From assembly GCA_934196125.1 (NCBI GenBank), contig CAKPVT010000034.1, positions 1 to 16,512 on the forward strand: a DNA stretch of 16,512 bases. Direction: 5' to 3'. A program made the position numbers and the translations under genes. This stretch comes from an uncultured Streptococcus sp. (GTDB taxonomy: Bacteria; Bacillota; Bacilli; Lactobacillales; Streptococcaceae). The notes beneath the pieces were generated by a model. The model was not told the DNA's origin and made no database searches. It worked only from the letters and a program-made list of their open reading frames with translations. Of this stretch, positions 1 to 6,041 are shown piece by piece (within the stretch, counting starts at the first letter, position 1; each line of letters opens with the position of its first letter).

Positions 1-19
1 CTTCGTAACTCAATTTCAT
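1..19 (-). CDS. IS3-family transposase OrfA, first six codons only
   Basis: The minus strand from 19 reads ATG AAA TTG AGT TAC GAA, giving MKLSYE. This matches the start (MKLSYEDK) that I recall for OrfA, the helix-turn-helix subunit of IS3/IS150-type transposases in streptococci. A GGGGTG sequence at 62-67 or its copy near the start could serve as ribosome binding site. The nearer candidate, 27-32 on the minus strand, lies inside a perfect 13-bp stem (27-39/55-67). The rest of the gene lies outside the window. Confidence 0.7.
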
Positions 20-26
20 ACAAAAA

Positions 27-67
27 CACCCCAAAAGTTAGATTTTTTCTGTCCAACTTTTGGGGTG
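27..67 (-). repeat. 13-bp perfect inverted repeat at IS 5' end; terminator / RBS-sequestering hairpin
   Basis: CACCCCAAAAGTT (27-39) and AACTTTTGGGGTG (55-67) are exact reverse complements separated by 15 bases. On the minus-strand transcript the stem is followed at once by TTTTTG and then the orfA ATG, and the 3' arm contains the GGGGTG that would act as RBS. Transcription entering from hicB would therefore form a hairpin that could terminate or hide the RBS. The structure is seen. Its role is inferred by analogy with IS elements known to guard against impinging transcription. Confidence 0.6.
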
Positions 68-74
68 CAGTTCA

Positions 75-232
75 TTTATCGCAGTCCTTTTTCTTTGTAG
101 CCAAGCTTTCTAATTACCATAACAAAGTCACCTTAATCAAAAATTAAGCACTTTTAAAACAGAGATTATTAGGTATTAAACAACCTCTAGCCATAGTTAA
201 ATTTAAATCACAGAATTCAGCTACCCTTTATA
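75..232. other. Intergenic stretch with a possible 18-codon gene remnant beside the IS
   Basis: No gene of normal size fits here. On the minus strand, 132-76 reads GDFVMVIRKLGYKEKGLR then TAA, and the stop ends one or two bases from the IS end. The in-frame triplet upstream (133-135) is also a stop. The composition looks like the charged C-terminus of a real protein, so this may be the tail of a chromosomal gene cut off by rearrangement. It could also be chance. I do not recognise the family. The rest is AT-rich and shows nothing I can name. Confidence 0.25.
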
Positions 233-267
233 CACAAAAAAGAACCTATCTGAAATAGATAGGCTCT
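233..267 (-). terminator. Rho-independent terminator of hicAB
   Basis: The arms AGAACCTATCT (241-251) and AGATAGGCTCT (257-267) pair with a single G-T wobble around a 5-base loop. They are followed on the minus strand by a T-rich tail (complement of 233-240). The hicB stop codon shares its last base with the stem. Confidence 0.85.
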
Positions 268-728
268 TAAATTGTTAAGCATGGATTTTTTTTATCAGCA
301 ATGGCGTCTGTTAGTGTTTGCGAAAAATTCAAACCTAAATCACGCCCCAAAGTATCTGCCCAACGTGGGATAGTTAAGGTTTTCTTTATAGGTTCTTGAC
401 TCCCTAAATACTCGGCAACATCAACCACTACCATAGAAATAAAAGACTTGCTAGGGTCATAAACTAACTCTATATCCTTATCATCACGGAAAGGGTTATT
501 ATCAACCAAAGATAAAGTATTAATAGCGGTAGGTACAGGAATATCACGCCCATTTTCGATATAATCCGCTAAGTTAATCCCTAGCCATTCACTAGCCATT
601 GCCATAGCGTCCGCCATATCCTCACCTTGAGTTGCTGAATGCTCAAAATCTGGGAAAGTGACAAAGTAAGGGGCGCTTGCTCCATCTGTATCATCATAAT
701 AAAATAAAGCTGGATAAGTGACAAGCAT
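267..728 (-). CDS. hicB: HicB-family antitoxin of a type II toxin-antitoxin pair
   Basis: The product has 153 residues. The N-terminal ~65 residues (YPALFYYDDTDGASAPYFVT, then FPDFEHSATQGED) have the HicB partial RNase-H-like fold pattern, in which an aspartate/glycine-rich strand set leads into a helix. The last ~40 residues, with TLTIPRWADTLGRDLGLNFS, look like the ribbon-helix-helix/CopG-like DNA-binding tail found in the longer HicB proteins. HicB binds and neutralises the mRNA interferase HicA and represses its own operon. The gene lies 39 bases behind hicA, has GGAGG seven bases before its ATG, and ends in its own terminator, so the two genes form a closed operon. Nothing suggests damage. 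The order toxin-antitoxin is normal for hicAB. Confidence 0.9.
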   Translation of the reverse strand: MLVTYPALFYYDDTDGASAPYFVTFPDFEHSATQGEDMADAMAMASEWLGINLADYIENGRDIPVPTAINTLSLVDNNPFRDDKDIELVYDPSKSFISMVVVDVAEYLGSQEPIKKTLTIPRWADTLGRDLGLNFSQTLTDAIADKKNPCLTI

Positions 729-767
729 GTTAATACCTCCAATACAAAGACAAGCAGAAGACTTCCT

Positions 768-950
768 TTATAACAGCCCTGCTTGCTTCTTAATACTCCT
801 TTCGGTGTATTTATTAATTTCGCCGTGGGGAATGGTTATAGGTCGCTCGCCAGCTTTTTCAAGTTTAACGTGTGACCCCTTACCACCTTTGGTCTTCGTC
901 CAACCATTGGCAGTAAGTAGCTTAACCATTTCTTTTTGTGTCATAGGCAT
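768..950 (-). CDS. hicA: HicA-family mRNA interferase toxin
   Basis: Sixty residues starting MPMTQKEMVKLLTANGW, the usual size and start of HicA. The motif GGKGSHVKL holds the catalytic histidine (His27), and a short basic tail ends in RSIKKQAGLL. HicA has a dsRNA-binding-like fold and cuts mRNA when free of HicB. The frame is open further upstream, to about 1091, but that extension would run through the promoter at 976-1004. The ATG at 948-950 has AGGAGG ten bases before it and gives the family length, so I use it. The pair sits between an IS end and eno, a typical accessory position. Confidence 0.92.
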   Translation of the reverse strand: MPMTQKEMVKLLTANGWTKTKGGKGSHVKLEKAGERPITIPHGEINKYTERSIKKQAGLL

Positions 951-975
951 AGCGCTTTTACCTCCTGACAAAATC

Positions 976-1004
976 ATTATACCATACGTGTTACACGTGT
1001 TCAA
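976..1004 (-). promoter_or_regulatory. hicAB promoter with palindromic operator in the spacer
   Basis: On the minus strand: -35 TTGAAC (999-1004), 17-base spacer, -10 TATAAT (976-981). The spacer holds a perfect 13-base inverted repeat, ACGTGT-T-ACACGT (986-998). That is where a HicB dimer would block RNA polymerase. The promoter and palindrome are seen. HicB binding is inferred from family knowledge. Confidence 0.8.
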
Positions 1005-1040
1005 ATATTTATTATTTTTCTTCCGCCCAAATTTGAGCAA

Positions 1041-1056
1041 AAGAACGGGCGTTCTT
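1041..1056. promoter_or_regulatory. LexA/DinR-like palindrome upstream of hicAB
   Basis: AAGAACGGGCGTTCTT is a perfect 16-base palindrome with core GAAC-N4-GTTC, which fits the Firmicutes SOS box. It lies about 37 bases upstream of the hicAB -35 box and between that promoter and the eno terminator. It could equally be a site for a HdiR-type repressor, a second HicB site, or chance. Confidence 0.35.
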
Positions 1057-1087
1057 AAAGGTACACCCATAAAGTATTTTTTCAAAA

Positions 1088-1124
1088 TCAAAAAAGCACC
1101 CTAGGGACTAGCCTAGAATGCTTT
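1088..1124 (-). terminator. Rho-independent terminator of eno
   Basis: AAAGCA (1093-1098) pairs with TGCTTT (1119-1124), and CTAGG (1101-1105) pairs with CCTAG (1112-1116), with a small internal loop. Six T residues follow on the minus strand (complement of 1090-1095). It sits 38 bases after the eno stop. Confidence 0.8.
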
Positions 1125-1162
1125 AATTTCAAGGGTTTACACTCTCTTAAACAGTAAGCTGA

Positions 1163-2461
1163 TTATTTTTTCAAGTTGTAGAATGATTTCAATCCACGGT
1201 ATTCAGCTACTTCACCAAGTTGGTCTTCGATACGAAGCAATTGGTTGTATTTAGCGATACGGTCAGTACGTGAAAGTGAACCAGTTTTAATTTGACCAGC
1301 GTTAGTTGCAACTGCGATGTCAGCGATTGTTGAATCTTCAGTTTCACCTGAACGGTGTGATACAACGGCAGTGTAACCAGCTTCTTTAGCCATTTCGATA
1401 GCTTCGAATGTTTCAGTCAAAGTACCGATTTGGTTAACTTTGATAAGGATTGAGTTAGCAGCTTCTTCTTTGATACCACGTTCAAGGTATGAAGTGTTAG
1501 TTACGAAGAAGTCATCACCGACCAATTGAACACGTTTACCAAGACGTTTAGTAAGTTCTTTCCATCCGTCCCAGTCGTTTTCGTCCATTGCATCTTCGAT
1601 TGTGATGATTGGATATTTGTTAACCAATCCTTCGATGTAATCGATTTGTTCTGAAGCAGTACGTTTAGCTCCGCCTTCACCTTCGAATTTAGTGTAGTCA
1701 TAGATTCCGTTATCATAGAATTCTGATGAAGCACAGTCAAATCCAAGGAATACATCTTCACCTGGTTTGTAACCAGCAGTTTCGATAGCTTTGATGATTG
1801 TTTCTACGGCATCTTCAGTCCCGTCAAATTTAGGAGCAAATCCACCTTCGTCACCAACAGCTGTTTCAAGACCACGTTCTTTAAGGATTTTCTTAAGTGT
1901 GTGGAAGATTTCAGCACCCCAACGAAGAGCTTCTTTGAATGTAGGTGCACCAGCAGGTACGATCATGAATTCTTGGAAAGCGATTGGAGCGTCTGAGTGA
2001 GAACCACCGTTGATGATGTTCATCATTGGAGTTGGAAGAACTTTAGTGTTGAAACCACCAAGGTAGCTGTAAAGTGGAACTTCAAGGTAATCAGCTGCTG
2101 CACGAGCTACGGCAATAGAAACACCAAGGATAGCATTTGCACCGAGTTTACCTTTGTTTGGAGTACCATCAAGAGCGATCATTGCACGGTCGATAGCTTG
2201 TTGGTCACGAACATCGAAACCGATGATTGCTTCAGCGATGATGTTGTTAACGTTGTCAACAGCTTTTTGAGTACCAAGACCGTTGTAACGAGATTTGTCT
2301 CCGTCACGAAGTTCAACTGCTTCGTGTTCACCAGTAGAAGCTCCAGAAGGAACCATACCACGTCCGAATGCACCTGATTCAGTGTAAACTTCTACTTCAA
2401 GTGTTGGGTTACCGCGTGAGTCAAGGACTTCGCGAGCGTAAACATCAGTAATAATTGACAT
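1163..2461 (-). CDS. eno: Enolase (phosphopyruvate hydratase)
   Basis: Converts 2-phosphoglycerate to phosphoenolpyruvate in glycolysis. It is cytosolic but also appears on the cell surface in streptococci. The product has 432 residues. The N-terminal signature MSIITDVYAREVLDSRGNP, the loop VPSGASTGEHEA, VGDEGGFAP (acid/base Glu), metal aspartates/glutamate in LGFDCASSE, IEDAMDENDWDGW and VGDDFFVTN, the catalytic Lys in SILIKVNQIGT, and SHRSGETED are all present. The ATG at 2459-2461 has AAGGAG nine bases before it. An upstream in-frame ATG would run into the promoter. The internal FYDKERKVY plasminogen-binding motif of pneumococcal enolase is replaced by FYDNGIYDY, two residues shorter, while the C-terminal Lys-Lys is kept. 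The gene stands alone between its own promoter and terminator. Confidence 0.98.
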   Translation of the reverse strand: MSIITDVYAREVLDSRGNPTLEVEVYTESGAFGRGMVPSGASTGEHEAVELRDGDKSRYNGLGTQKAVDNVNNIIAEAIIGFDVRDQQAIDRAMIALDGTPNKGKLGANAILGVSIAVARAAADYLEVPLYSYLGGFNTKVLPTPMMNIINGGSHSDAPIAFQEFMIVPAGAPTFKEALRWGAEIFHTLKKILKERGLETAVGDEGGFAPKFDGTEDAVETIIKAIETAGYKPGEDVFLGFDCASSEFYDNGIYDYTKFEGEGGAKRTASEQIDYIEGLVNKYPIITIEDAMDENDWDGWKELTKRLGKRVQLVGDDFFVTNTSYLERGIKEEAANSILIKVNQIGTLTETFEAIEMAKEAGYTAVVSHRSGETEDSTIADIAVATNAGQIKTGSLSRTDRIAKYNQLLRIEDQLGEVAEYRGLKSFYNLKK

Positions 2462-2503
2462 TATGTTACTCTCCTTATGAGTTTTTAATATTTTTACACT
2501 AAA

Positions 2504-2532
2504 ATGATACCATAATATTGCCACTTAGGCAA
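2504..2532 (-). promoter_or_regulatory. eno promoter
   Basis: Minus strand: -35 TTGCCT (2527-2532), 17-base spacer, -10 TATCAT (2504-2509) preceded by TGG, an extended -10. It leaves a leader of about 35 bases before the eno ATG. Confidence 0.7.
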
Positions 2533-2610
2533 ATAAAAACGAGAAATTTTGAAAACCAATTTAACTTTCATGCCCTTTTTCAAAATACTTTATGCGCTTA
2601 CGGCTGAGAA

Positions 2611-2639
2611 ATGACAGTTTAGTAAATTTAACTTATAAT
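2611..2639 (+). promoter_or_regulatory. Promoter of the DUF1694 gene
   Basis: ATGACA (2611-2616), 17-base spacer, perfect TATAAT (2634-2639). It faces away from the eno promoter in the same 208-base gap. The start codon follows 30 bases later with an RBS-like GAGG. Confidence 0.75.
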
Positions 2640-2669
2640 GAAGTTAAGAAATAATCGAGGTTAAATAGT

Positions 2670-3119
2670 ATGAGTGATTTAGAAAGTAAAGTTTTACATG
2701 CTGTTGCAGGGGAAAATCGACTTAATCCTGATGAACAACGACGCTATTTTGGAACATTTGCCGAACGTGTGGTCTTGTCAATACCGCTTGATGACAGTCG
2801 TTTGGAAGATACTAAAGCACGTTTCGAGGACATTTTAAAACATTTAGCGAGTGATTATGACACGTTATTTGTCAAAATTTCGCCAAAATTGGCGGTTGCC
2901 GACCAATGTTACTATATGAAAATAGCGCAAAATCTTGAAATTCAAGCAACAATCGTTGATGAAAAAAATGCGCATTCACCTTATGGGATTATCGTTCATT
3001 CGAATCAAGCTGAAAATGTTGACAATCCACTGTTAACAGTGCGTTTTCCACAAGCACATGACAAATCAAAAGAAGCCCCTAAAAAGGGCTTCTGGTCAAA
3101 ATTATTCAATAAAGATTAA
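2670..3119 (+). CDS. DUF1694 (YueI-like) protein
   Basis: The product has 149 residues and is soluble, with no signal peptide or membrane segment. The N-terminal stretch GENRLNPDEQRRYFGTFAER is the family signature of the short DUF1694/YueI proteins of Firmicutes. It is followed by an alternating strand/helix region and a basic tail ending KKGFWSKLFNKD. The tail's tryptophan/phenylalanine/lysine-rich end could touch the membrane, which is inference. No biochemical role is established that I know of. It is the only plus-strand gene in the window and lies divergent from eno, a neighbourhood I recall in other streptococci. Its TAA overlaps the stop of the glycerate kinase remnant on the other strand (3116-3119), so the two genes meet tail to tail. 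Confidence 0.85.
   Translation: MSDLESKVLHAVAGENRLNPDEQRRYFGTFAERVVLSIPLDDSRLEDTKARFEDILKHLASDYDTLFVKISPKLAVADQCYYMKIAQNLEIQATIVDEKNAHSPYGIIVHSNQAENVDNPLLTVRFPQAHDKSKEAPKKGFWSKLFNKD
3067..3093 (-). terminator. Terminator for the glycerate kinase remnant, inside the DUF1694 coding end
   Basis: AGAAGCCC (3071-3078) and GGGCTTCT (3086-3093) form a perfect 8-bp stem with a 7-base loop. On the minus strand the stem is followed by TTTTGATTT. No T-run follows on the plus strand, so it should stop leftward transcription only. The same bases encode the lysine/phenylalanine-rich tail of the DUF1694 protein. Confidence 0.6.
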
Positions 3120-3775
3120 CGTTTGGTAAAGGCTAGTAGATTGCCAATATTTTGGGCGGTGCGTTCTAGATTTTGGGGTGCCTGCGCTAGCGTATTTTCC
3201 AAAGAATAGACGCCTGAGATAATCGGAAAAGCTGCTTGAATATTAGCAACTGGAAAGTCTGGCAAATCATCTTTTAAGCTACCGCAAATGGCAATGACTA
3301 ATTTGCCTCTTGGCGTACGACTAGCAACGCCAACAGGGGCTTTCCCAGACAAACTTTGCTTATCCATGCGTCCTTCACCAACAATGACGACATCCGCAAC
3401 TTGGACTCGACGGTCAAAGTTGAGCATATCAAGAACGGCGTCGATACCAGAGATAATTCGTCCACCAGTAAATGCAGCTATCCCTGCTGCCATTCCGCCG
3501 CTTGCTCCTGCTCCCGCTAAATCGAGGATTACTGGGAAGAAGCTTTGGTAGAATTGCTCCATATCCTTATCAACATTTGTGAATTTTTCGTTCGCAAGTC
3601 CTTTTTGACCACCAAAAACGTAGGTTGCGCCATTAGGACCGCATAGTGAATTTGTAACGTCAGTAATAATTGTTAGCTCAACTTGTGATAAATCCCAATG
3701 GTAATCTTCATAGGAAATCGTTGTGATGTTTCCAAGATTATCACCAACTGCACATACTTCTTCGTTGTTGGCAAA
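3116..3775 (-). pseudogene. glxK: Glycerate kinase, 3' part only
   Basis: The readable part, about 215 residues, matches the C-terminal half of GarK/GlxK-type glycerate 2-kinases, normally near 380 residues. In order it shows TIITDVTNSLCGPNGATYVF, GGQKGLA, DLAGAGASGGMAAGIAAF, VIVGEGRMDKQSLSGKAPVG and AICGSLKDD, ending in ENLERTAQNIGNLLAF. The whole N-terminal half, with its Rossmann-like domain and part of the active site, is missing. At about 3745-3790 the frame meets sequence from a different gene (the nucleosidase-like remnant), so a deletion has fused the two. An ATG at 3814 keeps the frame open, but the first ~20 residues do not look like kinase. A functional enzyme is very unlikely. Confidence 0.82.
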
Positions 3776-4131
3776 TAGATATCTTGATATTCCAAATAAC
3801 GCCCAACTTCGCAATGGTCAGCGGCTGAGGTATCCATATCATAATGGATCACCTTTTCAACTAAACAAATATTGGTTACCTTTAATTCTTCCGTAAGAGC
3901 GCCGACCACACCATAATTAACAATTAAATCGACGTCAAAAAGGCTAATTAATTTGCGTACAGGCAGCAACTCTGATTTCTCCTGCACCCGACTGTGTAAT
4001 ATATAAAATTTTATCATCAAATGTAACCGAATAAACTTTAACCCCTCTGACGTCTTCTCTTTTGAGCTTATCAGCTATTTTCTCATGACTGACTGTACTT
4101 CAACAGCCACTAGCATGCCAATCTTTTTCAT
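3745..4131 (-). pseudogene. MTA/SAH nucleosidase-like gene, 5' part with two frameshifts
   Basis: The start MKKIGMLVAVEVQSVM (ATG at 4129-4131, preceded by GAGGAG) matches the N-terminus of PNP/UDP-type nucleosidases such as MtnN. One base is missing near 4084, after which EKIADKLKREDVRGVKVYSV, ILYITQSGAGEIRVAACTQ follows in the next frame. A second shift near 3950 (+1 or -2) leads into LISLFDVDLIVNYGVVGAL and VEKVIHYDMDTSAADHCEV, the part around the conserved NTGSAG-like and HDxD segments. The C-terminal half, with the ME-A/E glutamate and the catalytic aspartate, is gone; the sequence runs into glycerate kinase. It lies just after the ezrA terminator and has no clear promoter of its own. 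Confidence 0.72.
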
Positions 4132-4154
4132 TATCACTCCTCATTTTAGTTATC

Positions 4155-4185
4155 AAAAAAGGTTTGGCAATTTTTCCAAACCTTT
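4155..4185 (-). terminator. Rho-independent terminator of ezrA
   Basis: AAAGGTTTGG (4158-4167) and CCAAACCTTT (4176-4185) form a perfect 10-bp stem with an 8-base loop. A run of T follows on the minus strand (complement of 4155-4160). The ezrA stop is 26 bases upstream. Confidence 0.9.
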
Positions 4186-4211
4186 ATATTGTATCAGTCA
4201 ACACAGTCGTT

Positions 4212-5936
4212 TTAAAAACGAATTTGTTCACGTGTTTTTTCGTACGATGATACGAAACGATCTGTTACACCTGGTTCAACCATTTCAAGTGCATATGAAA
4301 TTTCATCAAATGATGCTTGATAGTCATTATCAACTTCAAATAATTTCAAAGCGTGTTCAAAACTACTTTGTACACTTGGTTCAAAACTACGGTAACGATT
4401 TGAGTATTGCAATAATTGTTCTGTCAATGTCGCATTTTGAACCACTTGATAAGTTGCATTTTCAAGATTTGCAATAGCTGATGTCGCAACATCTGTTAAA
4501 CGAGACACAGCTTCAATATCGATACGCCCACGACTAAGTTCATCAATTAACACTTCCAATTGTGAACTTGTTGTGAAGAATGCACTCAAGAAATCTTGTG
4601 GAATACCTGGCAAATTACGTTTTTCCATATAACGTTTAATCATATGCAAACGATTAATATATTGTTCCAAGCTTTGACGAGCAACCGTCTCAATTTCTTC
4701 GATATTCTTAACTTGTTCAAAGACTTCCATTTGCCCCTCTTCGACAGCAGCCAATGTTTTTAAGGTTCTGTCAAAAGTCACTTGTAATTCGGAGAATGGC
4801 TTGTCTTGTGTCTCAAAAGCAACAACGATTGGCAATACTTCTGTTTCAATCTCTTCCAAGTTTTTAGTAAATGAACGAAGGCTAAGACTTTCACTATCAT
4901 TCAAGATGTACTTGTGAGATAGACGCTTAATTTCATGAGCAAGTTGTTCATTATTTGCCTTAGCATGAGCCAAATAGTCAGGAATAATCTTGCTATCTTT
5001 AAGCGTAGCCTTATGAGCAGCAATTTCGCGTTCAAACAATTCATACAATGAATCGATTTTCTCTTGAATGTGCTCATTTTCATCACGAGCACAATCCAAA
5101 TCCAATGTAACAAGTTCAGAAGAATTGACACGAATAGAATCACGAACTTCTTGGAAACGTGTTTCAATATTCTTTTCAGCAAAATGATAATTTTGTTCAA
5201 GCAAACGGCGATAACCTTGCTCTAAATCATCAAGTTGGTCTGGGAAATCATCTTCTAATTTTGCAACAATTGCTGGAATTTGTTCTGAAATTTGACCAAG
5301 TGCGATAGTGTGTTCTTCTGCACGGTCAAGCACTTCAGACGCTTCAACAGGATCACCAGTTGAGTTAAGCGTTACAAATTGAGAAAATTCAGCTTCAATG
5401 TTTTTTAATTGTTTTTCAATCTCAGACATTGTAGAGCCAAAATTGTCCTCTTTTTCTGAGATAGAAGCTTGTAATGTTTCGTACAAATCCAAAGCGTGTT
5501 TAACACGAGCACTATTTTTTTCTTCTTGTTCTTTCAAGACAGAAAGTGCCTCACGAATCGAATTAACGTCTTCTTCAACTAAATTTAATTGGCTTTCGAC
5601 ATTATCAATTTCATGTTTTGCTCTGATGAATTTAAAACTATCATTTAGATTTTCAGCTTCAAAAATATGATTTTCAATATCCGAAAAAGAATTTAAAGAA
5701 AGGTCAACCCATTTTTGATTCCATTCACGAAATGTTGTCTGACTTTGCCCGATAAGATGAAGATTTTTAACAGCCTCGACTTCTTCATTAACAGGTAAAC
5801 CAAATAACGATTGTTTTCTTTCTTCTAAGCTTGCAATCAATGAATCATTTCGCTTGCGTACAATAACGCCAACTAGGTAAGCAACAATTACTAATAAAAC
5901 TATTGCTACAAGCAGTAATATAATTCCGCTCGACAT
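4212..5936 (-). CDS. ezrA: EzrA, septation ring formation regulator
   Basis: The product has 574 residues, the usual EzrA length. One membrane segment (about residues 4-26, GIILLLVAIVLLVIVAYLVG) is followed by RKR and a long cytoplasmic domain of spectrin-like coiled-coil repeats rich in Glu, Gln, Leu and Lys. The late segment YSNRYRSFEPSVQSSFEHAL and FDEISYALEMVEPGVTDRFV is the conserved C-terminal part of the family. EzrA sits at the division septum, binds FtsZ and links it to wall-synthesis proteins; in ovoid streptococci it is needed for normal division. AAGGAG lies six bases before the ATG. The gene follows gyrB by 105 bases, has its own promoter there and its own terminator. Confidence 0.96.
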   Translation of the reverse strand: MSSGIILLLVAIVLLVIVAYLVGVIVRKRNDSLIASLEERKQSLFGLPVNEEVEAVKNLHLIGQSQTTFREWNQKWVDLSLNSFSDIENHIFEAENLNDSFKFIRAKHEIDNVESQLNLVEEDVNSIREALSVLKEQEEKNSARVKHALDLYETLQASISEKEDNFGSTMSEIEKQLKNIEAEFSQFVTLNSTGDPVEASEVLDRAEEHTIALGQISEQIPAIVAKLEDDFPDQLDDLEQGYRRLLEQNYHFAEKNIETRFQEVRDSIRVNSSELVTLDLDCARDENEHIQEKIDSLYELFEREIAAHKATLKDSKIIPDYLAHAKANNEQLAHEIKRLSHKYILNDSESLSLRSFTKNLEEIETEVLPIVVAFETQDKPFSELQVTFDRTLKTLAAVEEGQMEVFEQVKNIEEIETVARQSLEQYINRLHMIKRYMEKRNLPGIPQDFLSAFFTTSSQLEVLIDELSRGRIDIEAVSRLTDVATSAIANLENATYQVVQNATLTEQLLQYSNRYRSFEPSVQSSFEHALKLFEVDNDYQASFDEISYALEMVEPGVTDRFVSSYEKTREQIRF

Positions 5937-5990
5937 TTAAAACTCCTTATAAATTGTCTTTTTATCGTAAAAAATAGCTATAACATTACG

Positions 5991-5999
5991 ATTATAACA
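5991..5999 (-). promoter_or_regulatory. ezrA promoter (extended -10)
   Basis: TGT-TATAAT on the minus strand, i.e. TATAAT with the TG of an extended -10, 55 bases before the ezrA ATG in the gap behind gyrB. I see no good -35 at 17 bases. Confidence 0.55.
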
Positions 6000-6041
6000 T
6001 ACTTAGAGATTGTATGCAGTAATTTTTCGTCAATATTCTTA

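Larger units (their letters stand above)
1..74 (-). mobile_element. 5' end of an IS3-family insertion sequence (partial, runs off the left edge)
   Basis: Read on the minus strand, a terminal inverted repeat starts at about 74 with TGAACTGCACCCC and continues as AAAAGTTGGAC to 51. This is the usual streptococcal IS3-family end. It is followed by a short leader and then an ATG opening a frame MKLSYE, the typical start of OrfA in this group. The element therefore extends leftwards out of the window and is transcribed leftwards. The exact outer base and target duplication cannot be fixed because only one end is visible. A similar but not identical terminal sequence, in the same orientation, closes the window on the right. 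Confidence 0.85.

Noticed and set aside
951..1091. Longer hicA start
   Set aside because: The extra 47 codons cover the promoter, operator and RBS; the HicA family starts at MPMTQKEM.
718..1104. Long plus-strand open frame over hicA
   Set aside because: It lies antisense to hicA, the hicAB promoter and the eno terminator, has no family resemblance and lacks a good RBS.
1997..2377. Plus-strand open frame inside eno
   Set aside because: Serine/threonine/valine-rich shadow of the enolase codons with no recognisable domain.
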